36,972 nucleotides of DNA from Dehalococcoidia bacterium UBA6627 (GTDB taxonomy: Bacteria > Chloroflexota > Dehalococcoidia > UBA2979). Every line of letters starts with the position of its first letter. Position 1 is the first letter of the stretch. The DNA is taken from the NCBI GenBank assembly GCA_002455955.1, contig DKLZ01000062.1, forward strand, positions 1 to 36,972. Direction: 5' to 3'. Made by a program: the position numbers and the translations under genes. Shown here piece by piece: positions 8,557-16,300 of the stretch. Under the pieces are notes generated by a model, which saw only the letters and a list, made by a program, of their open reading frames with translations, had not been told where the DNA came from and did not search any database.

Positions 8557-9644
8557 GCGAGAGTTTCCTCCGACTCTCCTCGAGGTTTGTATAGGAACTT
8601 CGCAAAGAGCACGCCGAGGAAATAGAGCCCCAAGAGCGGTACTGCCACTACCGATTGGGTAAGGGGATCCGGGGTAGGAGTGGCAATCGCAGCAAGCAAA
8701 AAGACCAGGACAATTGCGTATCGCCAAAACCGTAAAAGCTGCCCTGCCGACACGAGGCCCACTCTGGCAGAGATCGCGAGGACCATAGGCAATTGGTAGG
8801 CGATCCCAACCCAGAGAATAATTCGGGTGACGAAGCTGATGTACTCATGGATACCAGTAACATTTTCGACGTTTTCAGCAGCAACCCCCAGTAGGAAGTC
8901 GAGGGCTCTAGGTAGTACCACGTAATAGGCGAAAGCCATGCCTGCAAGCATGAAAACAGCTGAACCCAAAATTCCTAAAAGCAACGTGCGCTTCTCGCTG
9001 GACTTGAGACCGGGCACGATAAAAGCAAGTGCCTGATAGATGATTATCGGCATCGCCAGGAGTAGGCCGGCATAGATAGAGATCTTGAAAATTGCTGAAA
9101 TACGGTCGGTAGGAGAGAAAGATGCAAGACGGAAGTCCTCTTCACTCTTCCCTCCCAGATAATCAACCGCATCTTGAACGGTGACGATATCAATCAGGTC
9201 CCCGTATGGCACTTCAGGGGTGCTCAGCCCACTGGACGCCCGGCGCAGTACCTTATGCAAGATATCTTCGATCTGGCCATCAGTGAGCCCAAGCCCCTTG
9301 GGGCGATCGCCTCGAAATTCTGTTTCGGCCGGGATCGCACCAGGAGTGGGATTCTGCTCGTGAACCTCATATGCAGTGACTTCCCGTACGAGGTCCAGGT
9401 CAACATCGATACGATCTCGGGCTGGCGCAAGAAGAATATCGAACGTGTTTGGCAAAGAAGACGGGGGGTCCCACGTAAAGAAGAGGGCAACTATCACCCC
9501 AAGAATTAGCGCCGCAGAAGCAATAACGATGCGATTCCGTAGCTCAATGAGGTGCTCCATGATCGTGAGATCGGAGCCGTCCTCCTGCTCTATAGCCCCA
9601 TCGGGCCCATCATCGGCGTTGGCGGAAGTACTCTCGCTGACCAT
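8553..9644 (-). CDS. tatC: Sec-independent protein translocase TatC with long first periplasmic loop
   Basis: TatC is the signal-peptide receptor of the twin-arginine export system. The protein is 363 aa, against about 250 for typical TatC. A short acidic N-terminal tail precedes the marker MEHLIELRNRIVI and the first membrane segment. After this comes an enlarged first periplasmic loop of about 125 residues. The canonical core resumes with FSPTDRISAIFKISIYAG, MPIIIYQALAFIVPGLKSSEKR and four further membrane helices, ending KPRGESEETLA. The loop insert carries an 11-residue string identical to the ACP encoded upstream (see findings). The gene starts five bases after tatB and overlaps udg by ATGA. 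Confidence 0.93.
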   Translation of the reverse strand: MVSESTSANADDGPDGAIEQEDGSDLTIMEHLIELRNRIVIASAALILGVIVALFFTWDPPSSLPNTFDILLAPARDRIDVDLDLVREVTAYEVHEQNPTPGAIPAETEFRGDRPKGLGLTDGQIEDILHKVLRRASSGLSTPEVPYGDLIDIVTVQDAVDYLGGKSEEDFRLASFSPTDRISAIFKISIYAGLLLAMPIIIYQALAFIVPGLKSSEKRTLLLGILGSAVFMLAGMAFAYYVVLPRALDFLLGVAAENVENVTGIHEYISFVTRIILWVGIAYQLPMVLAISARVGLVSAGQLLRFWRYAIVLVFLLAAIATPTPDPLTQSVVAVPLLGLYFLGVLFAKFLYKPRGESEETLA

Positions 9645-9649
9645 TTGAG

Positions 9650-10261
9650 CTAAAAGACGAGCGGCTTCTCAGGTTTCGTTTCGTCCTCGACCTCTTCAAT
9701 GGCTTCCTTGCCAGGTTGCGAGGAAGAAGCGACGGACTTCGCTTCGGGTGCGGCCACAACGGGCATATGAGATGGACCCGGGACCCCCCTGGGCGGCTCA
9801 TCTCCATTCACATCAGCACTGACAATCGAACCAGTGGTGCTAGCCAATGAACTACTACTTGGCACTTCATCTTGACCATTGGCAACTTCCTCAGGGGCCT
9901 GCTTATCAGGAATCAGCCCCCCACTGTGTTCTTCAATACTCGAACGGACTTCTCCCAGCTCCCCAGCTGCCTCAGAACTAACCTCCTCTACCTCACCCTT
10001 AACTTCGGCCAACTCCTCCCTCACTTCCCGAACCGAGATTTGAACCTCTTGCATATCAGAACGTACGGCCTCCATCTCCTCATTGAGGTAGGTGAACTCC
10101 TCACTAAATTCATCTCTCACAACCCTGGCATAGCGCTGGAGCTTCTTGACTCCCCGCCCAAGGTAATAGGCCATCTCGGGCATGCGACGGGGACCCACAA
10201 CGATCACGATGAGTACCGCGACGAGGAGTATTTCCTGGTAGCCAACGCCCAGGACTTCCAA
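9650..10261 (-). CDS. tatB: Tat translocase subunit TatB (TatA/B family)
   Basis: This is a single-span membrane protein of the Tat system. The N-terminus has the family pattern: a short periplasmic start, the hydrophobic helix EILLVAVLIVIVVGPRRMPE, then an amphipathic helix YLGRGVKKLQRYARVV. A coiled-coil-like stretch (residues ~55-105) and a long Ser/Pro/acidic tail follow. A 203-residue length and a Glu near residue 10 favour TatB over TatA. The start is TTG at 10261, supported by GGAG eight bases upstream and by the absence of any other start before the membrane helix. Pairing with tatC supports a TatBC receptor; no separate tatA is in the window. Confidence 0.88.
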   Translation of the reverse strand: MEVLGVGYQEILLVAVLIVIVVGPRRMPEMAYYLGRGVKKLQRYARVVRDEFSEEFTYLNEEMEAVRSDMQEVQISVREVREELAEVKGEVEEVSSEAAGELGEVRSSIEEHSGGLIPDKQAPEEVANGQDEVPSSSSLASTTGSIVSADVNGDEPPRGVPGPSHMPVVAAPEAKSVASSSQPGKEAIEEVEDETKPEKPLVF

Positions 10262-10295
10262 AGCTGACGCTCCAGAGCGGCGGGGGACAGGGACC

Positions 10296-10556
10296 TTAGT
10301 CGCTGTCCTCGATGCCGTGGTCTTGGAGATAGTCTACCGCGTCCTGCACGGTGACGATCTTTTCGGCATCTTCATCACTGATCTCAAGCTGAACGTCGCC
10401 GGAAAATTCTTCCTCCAGCGACATTATTAGCTCGACCAAATCAAGGGAATCCGCCTCAAGGTCATCAACGAAGGAAGCTGTAGAAACAACATCGCTTTCA
10501 TCGACGCCCAATTGCTCGACAACAATAGTTCGGACACGCTCAAAGGTAGAAGCCAC
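10296..10556 (-). CDS. acpP: Acyl carrier protein
   Basis: This small acidic protein carries growing acyl chains on 4'-phosphopantetheine. It is 86 aa with the modification motif DSLDLVELIMSLEEEF, whose Ser is the attachment site (residue ~36). Helix IV carries IVTVQDAVDYLQDH. The start is GTG at 10556, directly after the nusB stop (TAG-GTG). AGGAG inside the end of nusB, six bases upstream, fixes this start and implies coupling. It sits with fabD and fabG in the same operon, as expected for the primary fatty-acid ACP. Confidence 0.96.
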   Translation of the reverse strand: MASTFERVRTIVVEQLGVDESDVVSTASFVDDLEADSLDLVELIMSLEEEFSGDVQLEISDEDAEKIVTVQDAVDYLQDHGIEDSD

Positions 10557-11036
10557 CTAAGTCTCCTGGGGGGTTGATGTTGGCTCGCACAGCTCTTGTT
10601 CTCTAGCTGTACTGATCTCTTTGCCTAAGGTCCGCAGCACACCGTTTACGAATCCCGCTGACGTCTCGCTACCATAGCGATGCGCAAGCTCGACAGCTTC
10701 GTTAACAACAGCTCCGATCGGGACCGAATTATCGTGAAGGAGCTCCCAGACCGCAAGTCTCAAGATGATACGTTCAACAACGGGAAGAGTTCCAAGGGGG
10801 TGCCGAGGAGCTACCGGCTGAAGTCGTCGGTCAAGTTTTTCCCGCGTAGCAAGGACACCTCGAAGGACCTGCCGACCATATGCAGATGGCCTTTTAGAGG
10901 TTACCTCTTGGTCCTCTTCGGATACTTCTCCTAAACGGCGATCAAAGGCTACTTCAGCATCATGACCAGCAGTTTCTGATTCGTAGAGGGCCTCAATTAC
11001 CAAGCAGCGGGCGCGACGCAAGACGTGGTCGGTCAC
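10557..11036 (-). CDS. nusB: Transcription antitermination protein NusB
   Basis: NusB binds boxA RNA with NusE/S10 and helps antiterminate rRNA transcription. The product is 159 aa and all-helical, with the N-terminal pattern RRARCLVIEALYESET and the C-terminal signatures ERIILRLAVWELLH, VPIGAVVNEAVELAHRYGS and SAGFVNGVLRTLGKE. The GTG start at 11036 overlaps the fabG stop (GTGA). It is embedded between fabG and acpP, an uncommon place that ties rRNA antitermination to lipid-synthesis genes in one transcript. Confidence 0.94.
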   Translation of the reverse strand: MTDHVLRRARCLVIEALYESETAGHDAEVAFDRRLGEVSEEDQEVTSKRPSAYGRQVLRGVLATREKLDRRLQPVAPRHPLGTLPVVERIILRLAVWELLHDNSVPIGAVVNEAVELAHRYGSETSAGFVNGVLRTLGKEISTAREQELCEPTSTPQET

Positions 11037-11782
11037 GCCATCACCATGCCGCCATCAACATGAATACACTGGCCAGTAATGTAAGAGGCACCAGGACCAG
11101 CCAGGAAACGCACCAGCGGTGCAACCTCTTCGGGGCCTGCAAACCGATCTAACGGAACCTGAACTCGAACACTATCCCGTTGTTCCTCTGTTAATGGAGC
11201 TGTTATATCCGTTTCGATAAAACCCGGAGCAATAGCATTCACAGTAACTCCCCTTGATGCTACCTCCCGAGCAAGTGAGCGGGTGAATCCAATGAGGCCG
11301 GCTTTTGAGGCCGCATAGTTCACCTGACCAGCATTACCCATTACACCGATAACGCTACTGACGTTGATCACACGGCCCGCAGGAGAACGGAGGAGCGAGC
11401 GAAGAGAGGCTTTCGTAACAGCAAACACACCTCGTAAGTTGGTCTCTTGAACAATATCCCAGTCGTCCTCTGACATACGCATCAGAAGTCCATCGCGCGT
11501 TATGCCGGCATTGTTCACAAGAATATCTAGACCGCCCAGCTCCGCAGATGCCGTTTTGACGAGCTCTACCGCCTGAGCACTTTCAGCAATATCAGCAGAG
11601 ATAGCAGTAGCCACCCCTCCTTCAGCCTGGATAGCATCAACTACTTCCCGAGCTGCTTCACCACTAGCGTTGTAGTTCACCGCCACGCTAGCACCAGCAC
11701 GAGCAAGCTCGAGGCAAATCGCACGGCCAATGCCCCGTGAGCCACCCGTTACCAGAGCTCGGCATCCTTCAAGCTCGGACAT
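11033..11782 (-). CDS. fabG: 3-oxoacyl-[ACP] reductase FabG
   Basis: This NADPH-dependent short-chain dehydrogenase reduces 3-oxoacyl-ACP in fatty-acid elongation. It is 249 aa, normal for the family. The nucleotide motif TGGSRGIG is near residue 12, then NNAG, the catalytic Ser in VINVSSVIG, and the YxxxK motif in VNYAASKAGLIGFTRSLA. The end GASYITGQCIHVDGGMVMA is typical of FabG. It starts two bases after fabD and overlaps nusB by four bases. The fabD-fabG-acpP context supports FabG rather than another SDR. Confidence 0.95.
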   Translation of the reverse strand: MSELEGCRALVTGGSRGIGRAICLELARAGASVAVNYNASGEAAREVVDAIQAEGGVATAISADIAESAQAVELVKTASAELGGLDILVNNAGITRDGLLMRMSEDDWDIVQETNLRGVFAVTKASLRSLLRSPAGRVINVSSVIGVMGNAGQVNYAASKAGLIGFTRSLAREVASRGVTVNAIAPGFIETDITAPLTEEQRDSVRVQVPLDRFAGPEEVAPLVRFLAGPGASYITGQCIHVDGGMVMA

Positions 11783-11784
11783 AG

Positions 11785-12810
11785 CTATAACTCGACGCGG
11801 ACTGACTCGGCACTATTGACGGTGATGCAAGTAGAGCCGCGGAGCATACGTTTGATGATACCGCTCAGAACTCGCCCTGGGCCGAACTCAATAAAGGTAC
11901 CCACGCCCTGCTCCCCCAAAAACTCTACAGTGCGCGCCCATTGGACAGGCCGGTGAACCTGATCCACCAACTCGTTTCGCACGTCAGTTATGTCATTGAT
12001 GGCAGTCGCCGTACAGTTTCCAACAACAGGAACACTTAGCTCATTGAATGTCGTAGTTGCCACGGGATTGACCATTCCCTCTGCCGCGGAGCTCATGAGG
12101 GAGCTATGGAAAGCACCACTCACATTAAGAGGAATAACCTTTTTTGCACCCCGGGCCTGAGCATAATCGAGAGCCCGCACAACTGACTCACGAGACCCGC
12201 CAATCACAATTTGGCCAGGAGCGTTAATGGTGCATATCTCGGCACCAGACTCACGACACACATCCTCGCACTCGCTGACATCAAGACCAATCACTGCAGC
12301 CATCGTACCGGGGCGAGCCTTGCCAGCAGCAGCCATCAGCTCTCCCCGCATTCGGAGGAGGAGAATCGCATCATCGAAACTAAGGGCACCAGCGGCAACC
12401 AAGGCGGGATACTCACCAAGGGAGTGCCCTGCCACGAAGGCAGGCCTCTCCAACAGGTCGGGGTTCAGATCCGAGGCAACTCGTAGCAGGGCAAGACTCG
12501 TCACTGCGATGGCTGGCTGCGTGTTTTGTGTCTCCTGCAGCTCATCTTCTGGCCCTTGGAAACAAATGCGCGAGAGGGGCACCCCTAGAATCTCATCGGC
12601 CCGATCGAATAGCTCTCGCGCCGCTGGAAATTCGTCGTACAGGTCCTTTCCCATGCCCACTACCTGTGCTCCCTGTCCGGGAAAAACGAAAGCACGTAAG
12701 TCCTGGACGCTCTCTCGAAGCGCAAGGAAAGAAGTAGAAGACGTGGGAGCTACCCTTCCAGATTCGGATCCGGCATCCTCAGAACCTCTCGACCTCGGTA
12801 TGTCCCGCAT
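11785..12810 (-). CDS. fabD: Malonyl-CoA:ACP transacylase FabD (start uncertain)
   Basis: FabD loads malonyl groups onto ACP. The core begins LRAFVFPGQGAQVVGMGKDL, contains the nucleophile motif GHSLGEYPALVAAG and the His motif VSGAFHSSLM, and ends with FIEFGPGRVLSGIIKR. No ATG, GTG, TTG, CTG or ATT codon occurs in frame between the rpmF stop (12750) and the conserved core. The nearest in-frame ATG is at 12810, inside rpmF, giving 341 aa with a ~36-residue extension before the core and a 61-base overlap with rpmF; it lacks a ribosome site. The longer frame to 13002 would swallow all of rpmF and is not favoured. Translation coupled to rpmF is the simplest reading. Confidence 0.88.
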   Translation of the reverse strand: MRDIPRSRGSEDAGSESGRVAPTSSTSFLALRESVQDLRAFVFPGQGAQVVGMGKDLYDEFPAARELFDRADEILGVPLSRICFQGPEDELQETQNTQPAIAVTSLALLRVASDLNPDLLERPAFVAGHSLGEYPALVAAGALSFDDAILLLRMRGELMAAAGKARPGTMAAVIGLDVSECEDVCRESGAEICTINAPGQIVIGGSRESVVRALDYAQARGAKKVIPLNVSGAFHSSLMSSAAEGMVNPVATTTFNELSVPVVGNCTATAINDITDVRNELVDQVHRPVQWARTVEFLGEQGVGTFIEFGPGRVLSGIIKRMLRGSTCITVNSAESVRVEL

Positions 12811-12947
12811 ACCGGGCAGGTCTGGTGGGCGAGCCGCGGCGCGCGACACTGGGTACACGTCACGATATGGGGCGTGCGCAGGCGATGATGGCCGCGACGC
12901 TTGCGCTGGCGCGTACGTGGATACTTGCGCTTGGGAAGGGGGGCCAT
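12750..12947 (-). CDS. rpmF: 50S ribosomal protein L32
   Basis: This 65-residue basic protein begins MAPLPKRKYPRTRQRKRRGH and has two zinc-binding pairs, CTQC and CPVC, spaced as in the C+ form of L32. The ATG at 12947 is backed by GGGAG about eight bases upstream. It lies between yceD and fabD, matching the widespread yceD-rpmF-fab arrangement that couples ribosome and membrane synthesis. Its last 61 bases overlap the probable fabD start in another frame. Confidence 0.95.
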   Translation of the reverse strand: MAPLPKRKYPRTRQRKRRGHHRLRTPHIVTCTQCRAPRLAHQTCPVCGTYRGREVLRMPDPNLEG

Positions 12948-13021
12948 CGTTCAGCTCCCTAAGAGTTATTGAACTCGCAGCCTTCTCGCTCATGTTGGTC
13001 AATTCCGGTCCAGCACGCGAG

Positions 13022-13537
13022 TCAGAGCTTGCTCTCTTTCAGCTTGGCCAGAGCAGCCCAACGAGGGTCACTGGCCTCAGACACACAGGCACATTTACCT
13101 GTGTTTAGATCTATTCCGCAACTTCCACAGAAACCCTGACAGTTAGTGCTGCAGAGCGGCTGCATGGGTGCAGAAGCCTCACAATATTGCCGTACACCTT
13201 CCGTAATGTCGATCAGGTGGCTTCGAGAGATGGTAAACGCCTCTGGATCGATATCGGAGTTGCCTAGCTCAACTCCGCTGCCAACATCGAAGCGCTGCTC
13301 GTAGACCTCATCGAACTCAATCGGTGTGGGTAGAGCAAGGGGGGTAAGGCACCGCGCACACTCTGCTTCTATTGCGATCTCTAGAGAAGCTCTTACCAAA
13401 GCACCAGAGCCTATCCGTACCAGCTCGACCTCTCCACCAAGCAGAGACCCTTCGGCCTTAAGTTGGTGGACCTTAGAGGCACTCGTGTCACCAGAGAGTA
13501 GCTGAGCAACGTTGAAAGTTAGGCCAGGAAGCTCCAA
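13022..13537 (-). CDS. yceD: YceD/DUF177 family protein
   Basis: YceD proteins are linked to 23S rRNA accumulation and almost always precede rpmF. The product is 171 aa. It starts near the conserved FNVAQLL, has the family CARCLTPLALP motif near the middle, and a C-terminal cysteine block CSTNCQGFCGSCGIDLNTGKC that may bind zinc. The TTG at 13537 is preferred because AAGGAGG stands five bases upstream (13543-13549) and the protein then begins where the family begins. It is the first gene of the long minus-strand operon. Confidence 0.92.
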   Translation of the reverse strand: MELPGLTFNVAQLLSGDTSASKVHQLKAEGSLLGGEVELVRIGSGALVRASLEIAIEAECARCLTPLALPTPIEFDEVYEQRFDVGSGVELGNSDIDPEAFTISRSHLIDITEGVRQYCEASAPMQPLCSTNCQGFCGSCGIDLNTGKCACVSEASDPRWAALAKLKESKL

Positions 13538-13562
13538 AAGCCCCTCCTTCAAGACCAAAATC

Positions 13563-13568
13563 AGTATA
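13563..13568 (-). promoter_or_regulatory. Possible -10 element of the yceD operon
   Basis: TATACT on the minus strand lies about 25 bases upstream of the yceD TTG, with no convincing -35 hexamer at 16-18 bases. The region to the divergent zinc-ribbon gene (13538-13746) is the only gap long enough to hold the promoter of the 11.6 kb operon. This is a weak call from a single hexamer. Confidence 0.25.
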
Positions 13569-13746
13569 TCCCTGCATGTACCCACACCATATCCCCATGC
13601 CATATCTGCAACCCCAGTTTGCATTCTTCAGAGTCTCGTGAAACATAAGGATGCAATGGCGAAACAGATCCGGCCGAGAGAGCTCCTCGGCCGTTTACGG
13701 GCCCTACATCCTCGTCCTACTCTTTGCCGATAGGGTTAGCCTCCGT

Positions 13747-14448
13747 ATGCCTAAGGTCGCAGACCTCGCTTCTCTCCAACAGCACGACGATATCCTCGCA
13801 GGATTGACTACAAACCTGAGCGAGACGCGAGCGGATCTGGAAAACGACTCAGCACACCGAGCGGCCCAAGCCGCTGTCGCTGAGGCAGACGAACACTGTG
13901 CGTCCTTAGAACGTGAACAAAATGGCCTGGAAGATGAAATTGCCATCCTCCGTGAAAAGATATCCCGAGAAGAGGGTCGTCTCTACGACGGCACTGTGAA
14001 TCTCCCTAAAGAACTCACAGACCTCCAACAAGAAATAGCGTCCCTTCGCTCCCATCTTTCCGACATCGAAGATACGGAGCTTGCCTTGCTGGACAAGCTC
14101 GAGGCAGCAGAGACAAGCCAAAAGGAGGCTCATGCCGCACTTGGGCGAGAAGAAGCCGCAACTCGGGAGAAACAGAATCGCCTGGAAAACATCATCGTCA
14201 AAGTAGAAAGTGAGATAGCAGCGACGAATTCCGAACGAGAGTCCTGCCGGGGAAGGCTAACGGCATCGCTATTAGCCCAATATGACGACCTGCGGCGGCG
14301 GAAGGGCGGGATCGCAGTCACCCACCTTCGAGCAGGAGCCTGTACAGGGTGCCGGGTAAGCGTGCCGCCCTCGGCACGCAAGCGCTCACTGGACCCAGAG
14401 ACACCGGCGCCATGCCCGAACTGCGAACGTATTCTGGTGGGTTACTAG
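13747..14448 (+). CDS. C4-type zinc-ribbon coiled-coil protein (DUF164 type)
   Basis: The protein (233 aa from the ATG at 13747) is a long coiled coil (about residues 10-175, rich in Glu/Lys/Leu heptads) followed by a C-terminal zinc ribbon, ACTGCRVSVPP...CPNCERIL. This is the layout of the DUF164/zf-RING_7 family, described in structures as an elongated coiled coil with a nucleic-acid-like ribbon; its role is not settled. An upstream ATG at 13651 would add 32 residues without family likeness and is not used. It is divergent from yceD and heads a tight operon: the next start is four bases after its stop. A similar gene beside RNase HI and rnpB is common in actinobacterial-type genomes, which supports the assignment. 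Confidence 0.85.
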   Translation: MPKVADLASLQQHDDILAGLTTNLSETRADLENDSAHRAAQAAVAEADEHCASLEREQNGLEDEIAILREKISREEGRLYDGTVNLPKELTDLQQEIASLRSHLSDIEDTELALLDKLEAAETSQKEAHAALGREEAATREKQNRLENIIVKVESEIAATNSERESCRGRLTASLLAQYDDLRRRKGGIAVTHLRAGACTGCRVSVPPSARKRSLDPETPAPCPNCERILVGY

Positions 14449-14452
14449 AAAG

Positions 14453-15868
14453 ATGAAGGCTATCGGATACTTCGTAGAAGGAACTCAGGCCAACGGAGCC
14501 GAGCGCACCCTAAGCCAACAAACTGACCGGTTTCTTGCCTTCTGCCAAAAACACGGCTACCAGGTGGCAGCTACTTTTGTTGATACAAAAGAAGCAGAAG
14601 AAGCGGAGAACGGCTTTCACCAGATGCTGAACTTTATCGAGCGAGGAGACCATGGTTTTGTTGTAGCAGTAGTAGACGGCTTAGGGGTGTTAGGAAGCGA
14701 CCTGGGCAGAGCTGCTGTAAAGATGCTCACCATCGAAGAAGCAGGGGCCACCGTATACGAAGCAGAAAGCGGAGAGGAGGCGGCCCGCGCCATAGTGGGC
14801 CAGTGGAGTGAAAAGGAGGCAGGTACCCCCGTTTCCGAGCGCGTTAGAGCGGCGATGCGCCGCAGAGCAGTCCGAGGAGAGGCACTCGGACGCCCACCCT
14901 ATGGCTATTGCGTAGGTGCTAACCGGCGCCTCGAGATCGTCCCCGATGAAGCAGTGGTCGTGCAATACATTTTTCGATTGTATTTGGACGAGGCACTCGG
15001 AATCAGGCGCATAGCAGGACGGCTAAACGAAGAAAACATCCCCACACGTAGAGGTGGCCAGTGGAGCATGGTCAGTGTGAGGGACATCCTGCGGAATCGC
15101 GCCTATCTGGGAACCTACTCACGCTTTGGCGTACGCATTCCCGACAGCCATCCTGCCCTGGTCAGTCCTTCGGATTTCCGAAAGGTGCAGGAAAACATGG
15201 CTAAACGCCGCCGTGGAGGCACAGGACGGTCACTCAAGCCGTTTCTGCTAAGCGGCCTGGTGTTCTGTGGGCGCTGCGGTAACCGCATGATAGGTGTAAG
15301 TCGACGGCAAAACTGGACCACGCAGGGCGGAGAAGAGCGCAACGCCATATATCGTTACTACCAATGCGAAAGCCGTACGAACCAGAACACATGCTCCTAT
15401 AACACCCAGCGAGAGGCGGAACTGGAGCTCCGCGTAAGAGAGCTCCTAGAGGAACCAAACGGCAAAACGGCACGGCTACAAAGAGCTGGAGGGGCGGATG
15501 CCTACGCTGAGGAAATAACTGGCCAGCTTGGACGCATTGAAGGACGTCTCCGACAGAATCGCCGTCAGGTGGAAACGCTAGTGGGAGAAGCTGCAAGTGG
15601 CCAAATCCCCATCGAGCGAATGAAGACCTTGGGATCCTCATTCGTAAGGGAGCAGCGTGAGCTAGAGAAGGAAGCCCAAGACACTCGGGCACGCCTCGCT
15701 GCAGAGCGCACTGAAGCCGAACGAAAAGAACAGGCAGAAGCTACTCGTCAACAACTACTTACCCGCTGGGAAGACCTCGATCTAGACAAACGACAAGCCC
15801 TGCTCCGAGAAATCGTTGACCGAATCGAGGTCGATGGTGAGGACGCCCACTTATTGAGGCGCAACTGA
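14453..15868 (+). CDS. Serine-recombinase homologue with degenerate catalytic site
   Basis: The 471-residue protein has large-serine-recombinase architecture: resolvase-like N-terminal domain (1-~120), Recombinase DNA-binding domain (~145-255, GRPPYGYCVG...RRIAGRLNEENIPTRRGG), zinc ribbon (C272, C275, C305, C314) and a long coiled coil (~345-430). In gamma-delta resolvase the active site has Tyr6, Arg8, Ser10, Arg68 and Arg71. Here the N-terminus reads GYFVEGTQ, giving Val at 8 and Gly at 10, and the DRLGR segment reads DGLGV (75-79), losing both arginines. The frame is intact. It starts four bases after the zinc-ribbon gene, and its TGA overlaps the RNase H ATG by one base. It therefore looks like a domesticated DNA-binding protein, not an active mobile element; no flanking repeats or att sites were seen. 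Confidence 0.85.
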   Translation: MKAIGYFVEGTQANGAERTLSQQTDRFLAFCQKHGYQVAATFVDTKEAEEAENGFHQMLNFIERGDHGFVVAVVDGLGVLGSDLGRAAVKMLTIEEAGATVYEAESGEEAARAIVGQWSEKEAGTPVSERVRAAMRRRAVRGEALGRPPYGYCVGANRRLEIVPDEAVVVQYIFRLYLDEALGIRRIAGRLNEENIPTRRGGQWSMVSVRDILRNRAYLGTYSRFGVRIPDSHPALVSPSDFRKVQENMAKRRRGGTGRSLKPFLLSGLVFCGRCGNRMIGVSRRQNWTTQGGEERNAIYRYYQCESRTNQNTCSYNTQREAELELRVRELLEEPNGKTARLQRAGGADAYAEEITGQLGRIEGRLRQNRRQVETLVGEAASGQIPIERMKTLGSSFVREQRELEKEAQDTRARLAAERTEAERKEQAEATRQQLLTRWEDLDLDKRQALLREIVDRIEVDGEDAHLLRRN

Positions 15869-16272
15869 TGAATTTAGCGGTCTTTGCTGATGGCGCTAGT
15901 CGAGGAAATCCGGGGCCCGCTTCTATCGGTGCCAGTGTGCAGGACGATAGCGGAAATGAACTCACATCCGTAAGCCAGACGATCGGCCAAGCAACCAACA
16001 ACGTGGCCGAATATCGAGCCGCTATTGCTGGAGTACACGCCGCTCACCAGCTCGGGGCAACCAGCATTGACCTTCGGCTAGATAGCGAGTTGATAGTTCG
16101 TCAGTTAGCAGGCCGTTACAAAGTAAAGAATGCCGCCCTCCAACCCCTTTTCATAGCGTTGGTTGAAGCCCTGGAAGCTGTCGGACCATATACGGTCGGC
16201 CACATACCCCGGAAGAAAAATGCGCGGGCGGATGCGCTTGCAAATGCTGCACTTGACCAGGCCCAACGCTAG
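15868..16272 (+). CDS. rnhA: Ribonuclease HI-like protein
   Basis: This 134-residue RNase H fold protein should cut RNA in RNA:DNA hybrids. The four acidic residues of the active site are visible: D8 in VFADGASRGNPGPAS, E48 in NNVAEYRA, D72 in LRLDSELIVRQL and D122 in NARADALANAAL. It lacks the basic protrusion of E. coli RNase HI, as do the short archaeal/actinobacterial type enzymes. The ATG overlaps the preceding stop (TGATG), which indicates coupling to the recombinase homologue. The RNase P RNA follows 28 bases after its stop. Confidence 0.9.
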   Translation: MNLAVFADGASRGNPGPASIGASVQDDSGNELTSVSQTIGQATNNVAEYRAAIAGVHAAHQLGATSIDLRLDSELIVRQLAGRYKVKNAALQPLFIALVEALEAVGPYTVGHIPRKKNARADALANAALDQAQR

Positions 16273-16300
16273 TCAACTGGCAATTACCGCCGTACGCTGA

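Noticed and set aside
12811..13002. Extended fabD start at 13002
   Set aside because: It would overlap all of rpmF, a convincing L32 gene with its own ribosome site, and the extra residues do not resemble FabD.
12227..13108. Long open frame on the + strand opposite fabD and rpmF
   Set aside because: It is Arg/Ser/Pro-rich with no recognisable domain, and lies wholly antisense to well-supported fabD and rpmF.
14453..15868. Active integrative element or insertion sequence
   Set aside because: Catalytic residues are missing, no terminal repeats or att-like duplications flank the gene, and it is coupled to its neighbours.
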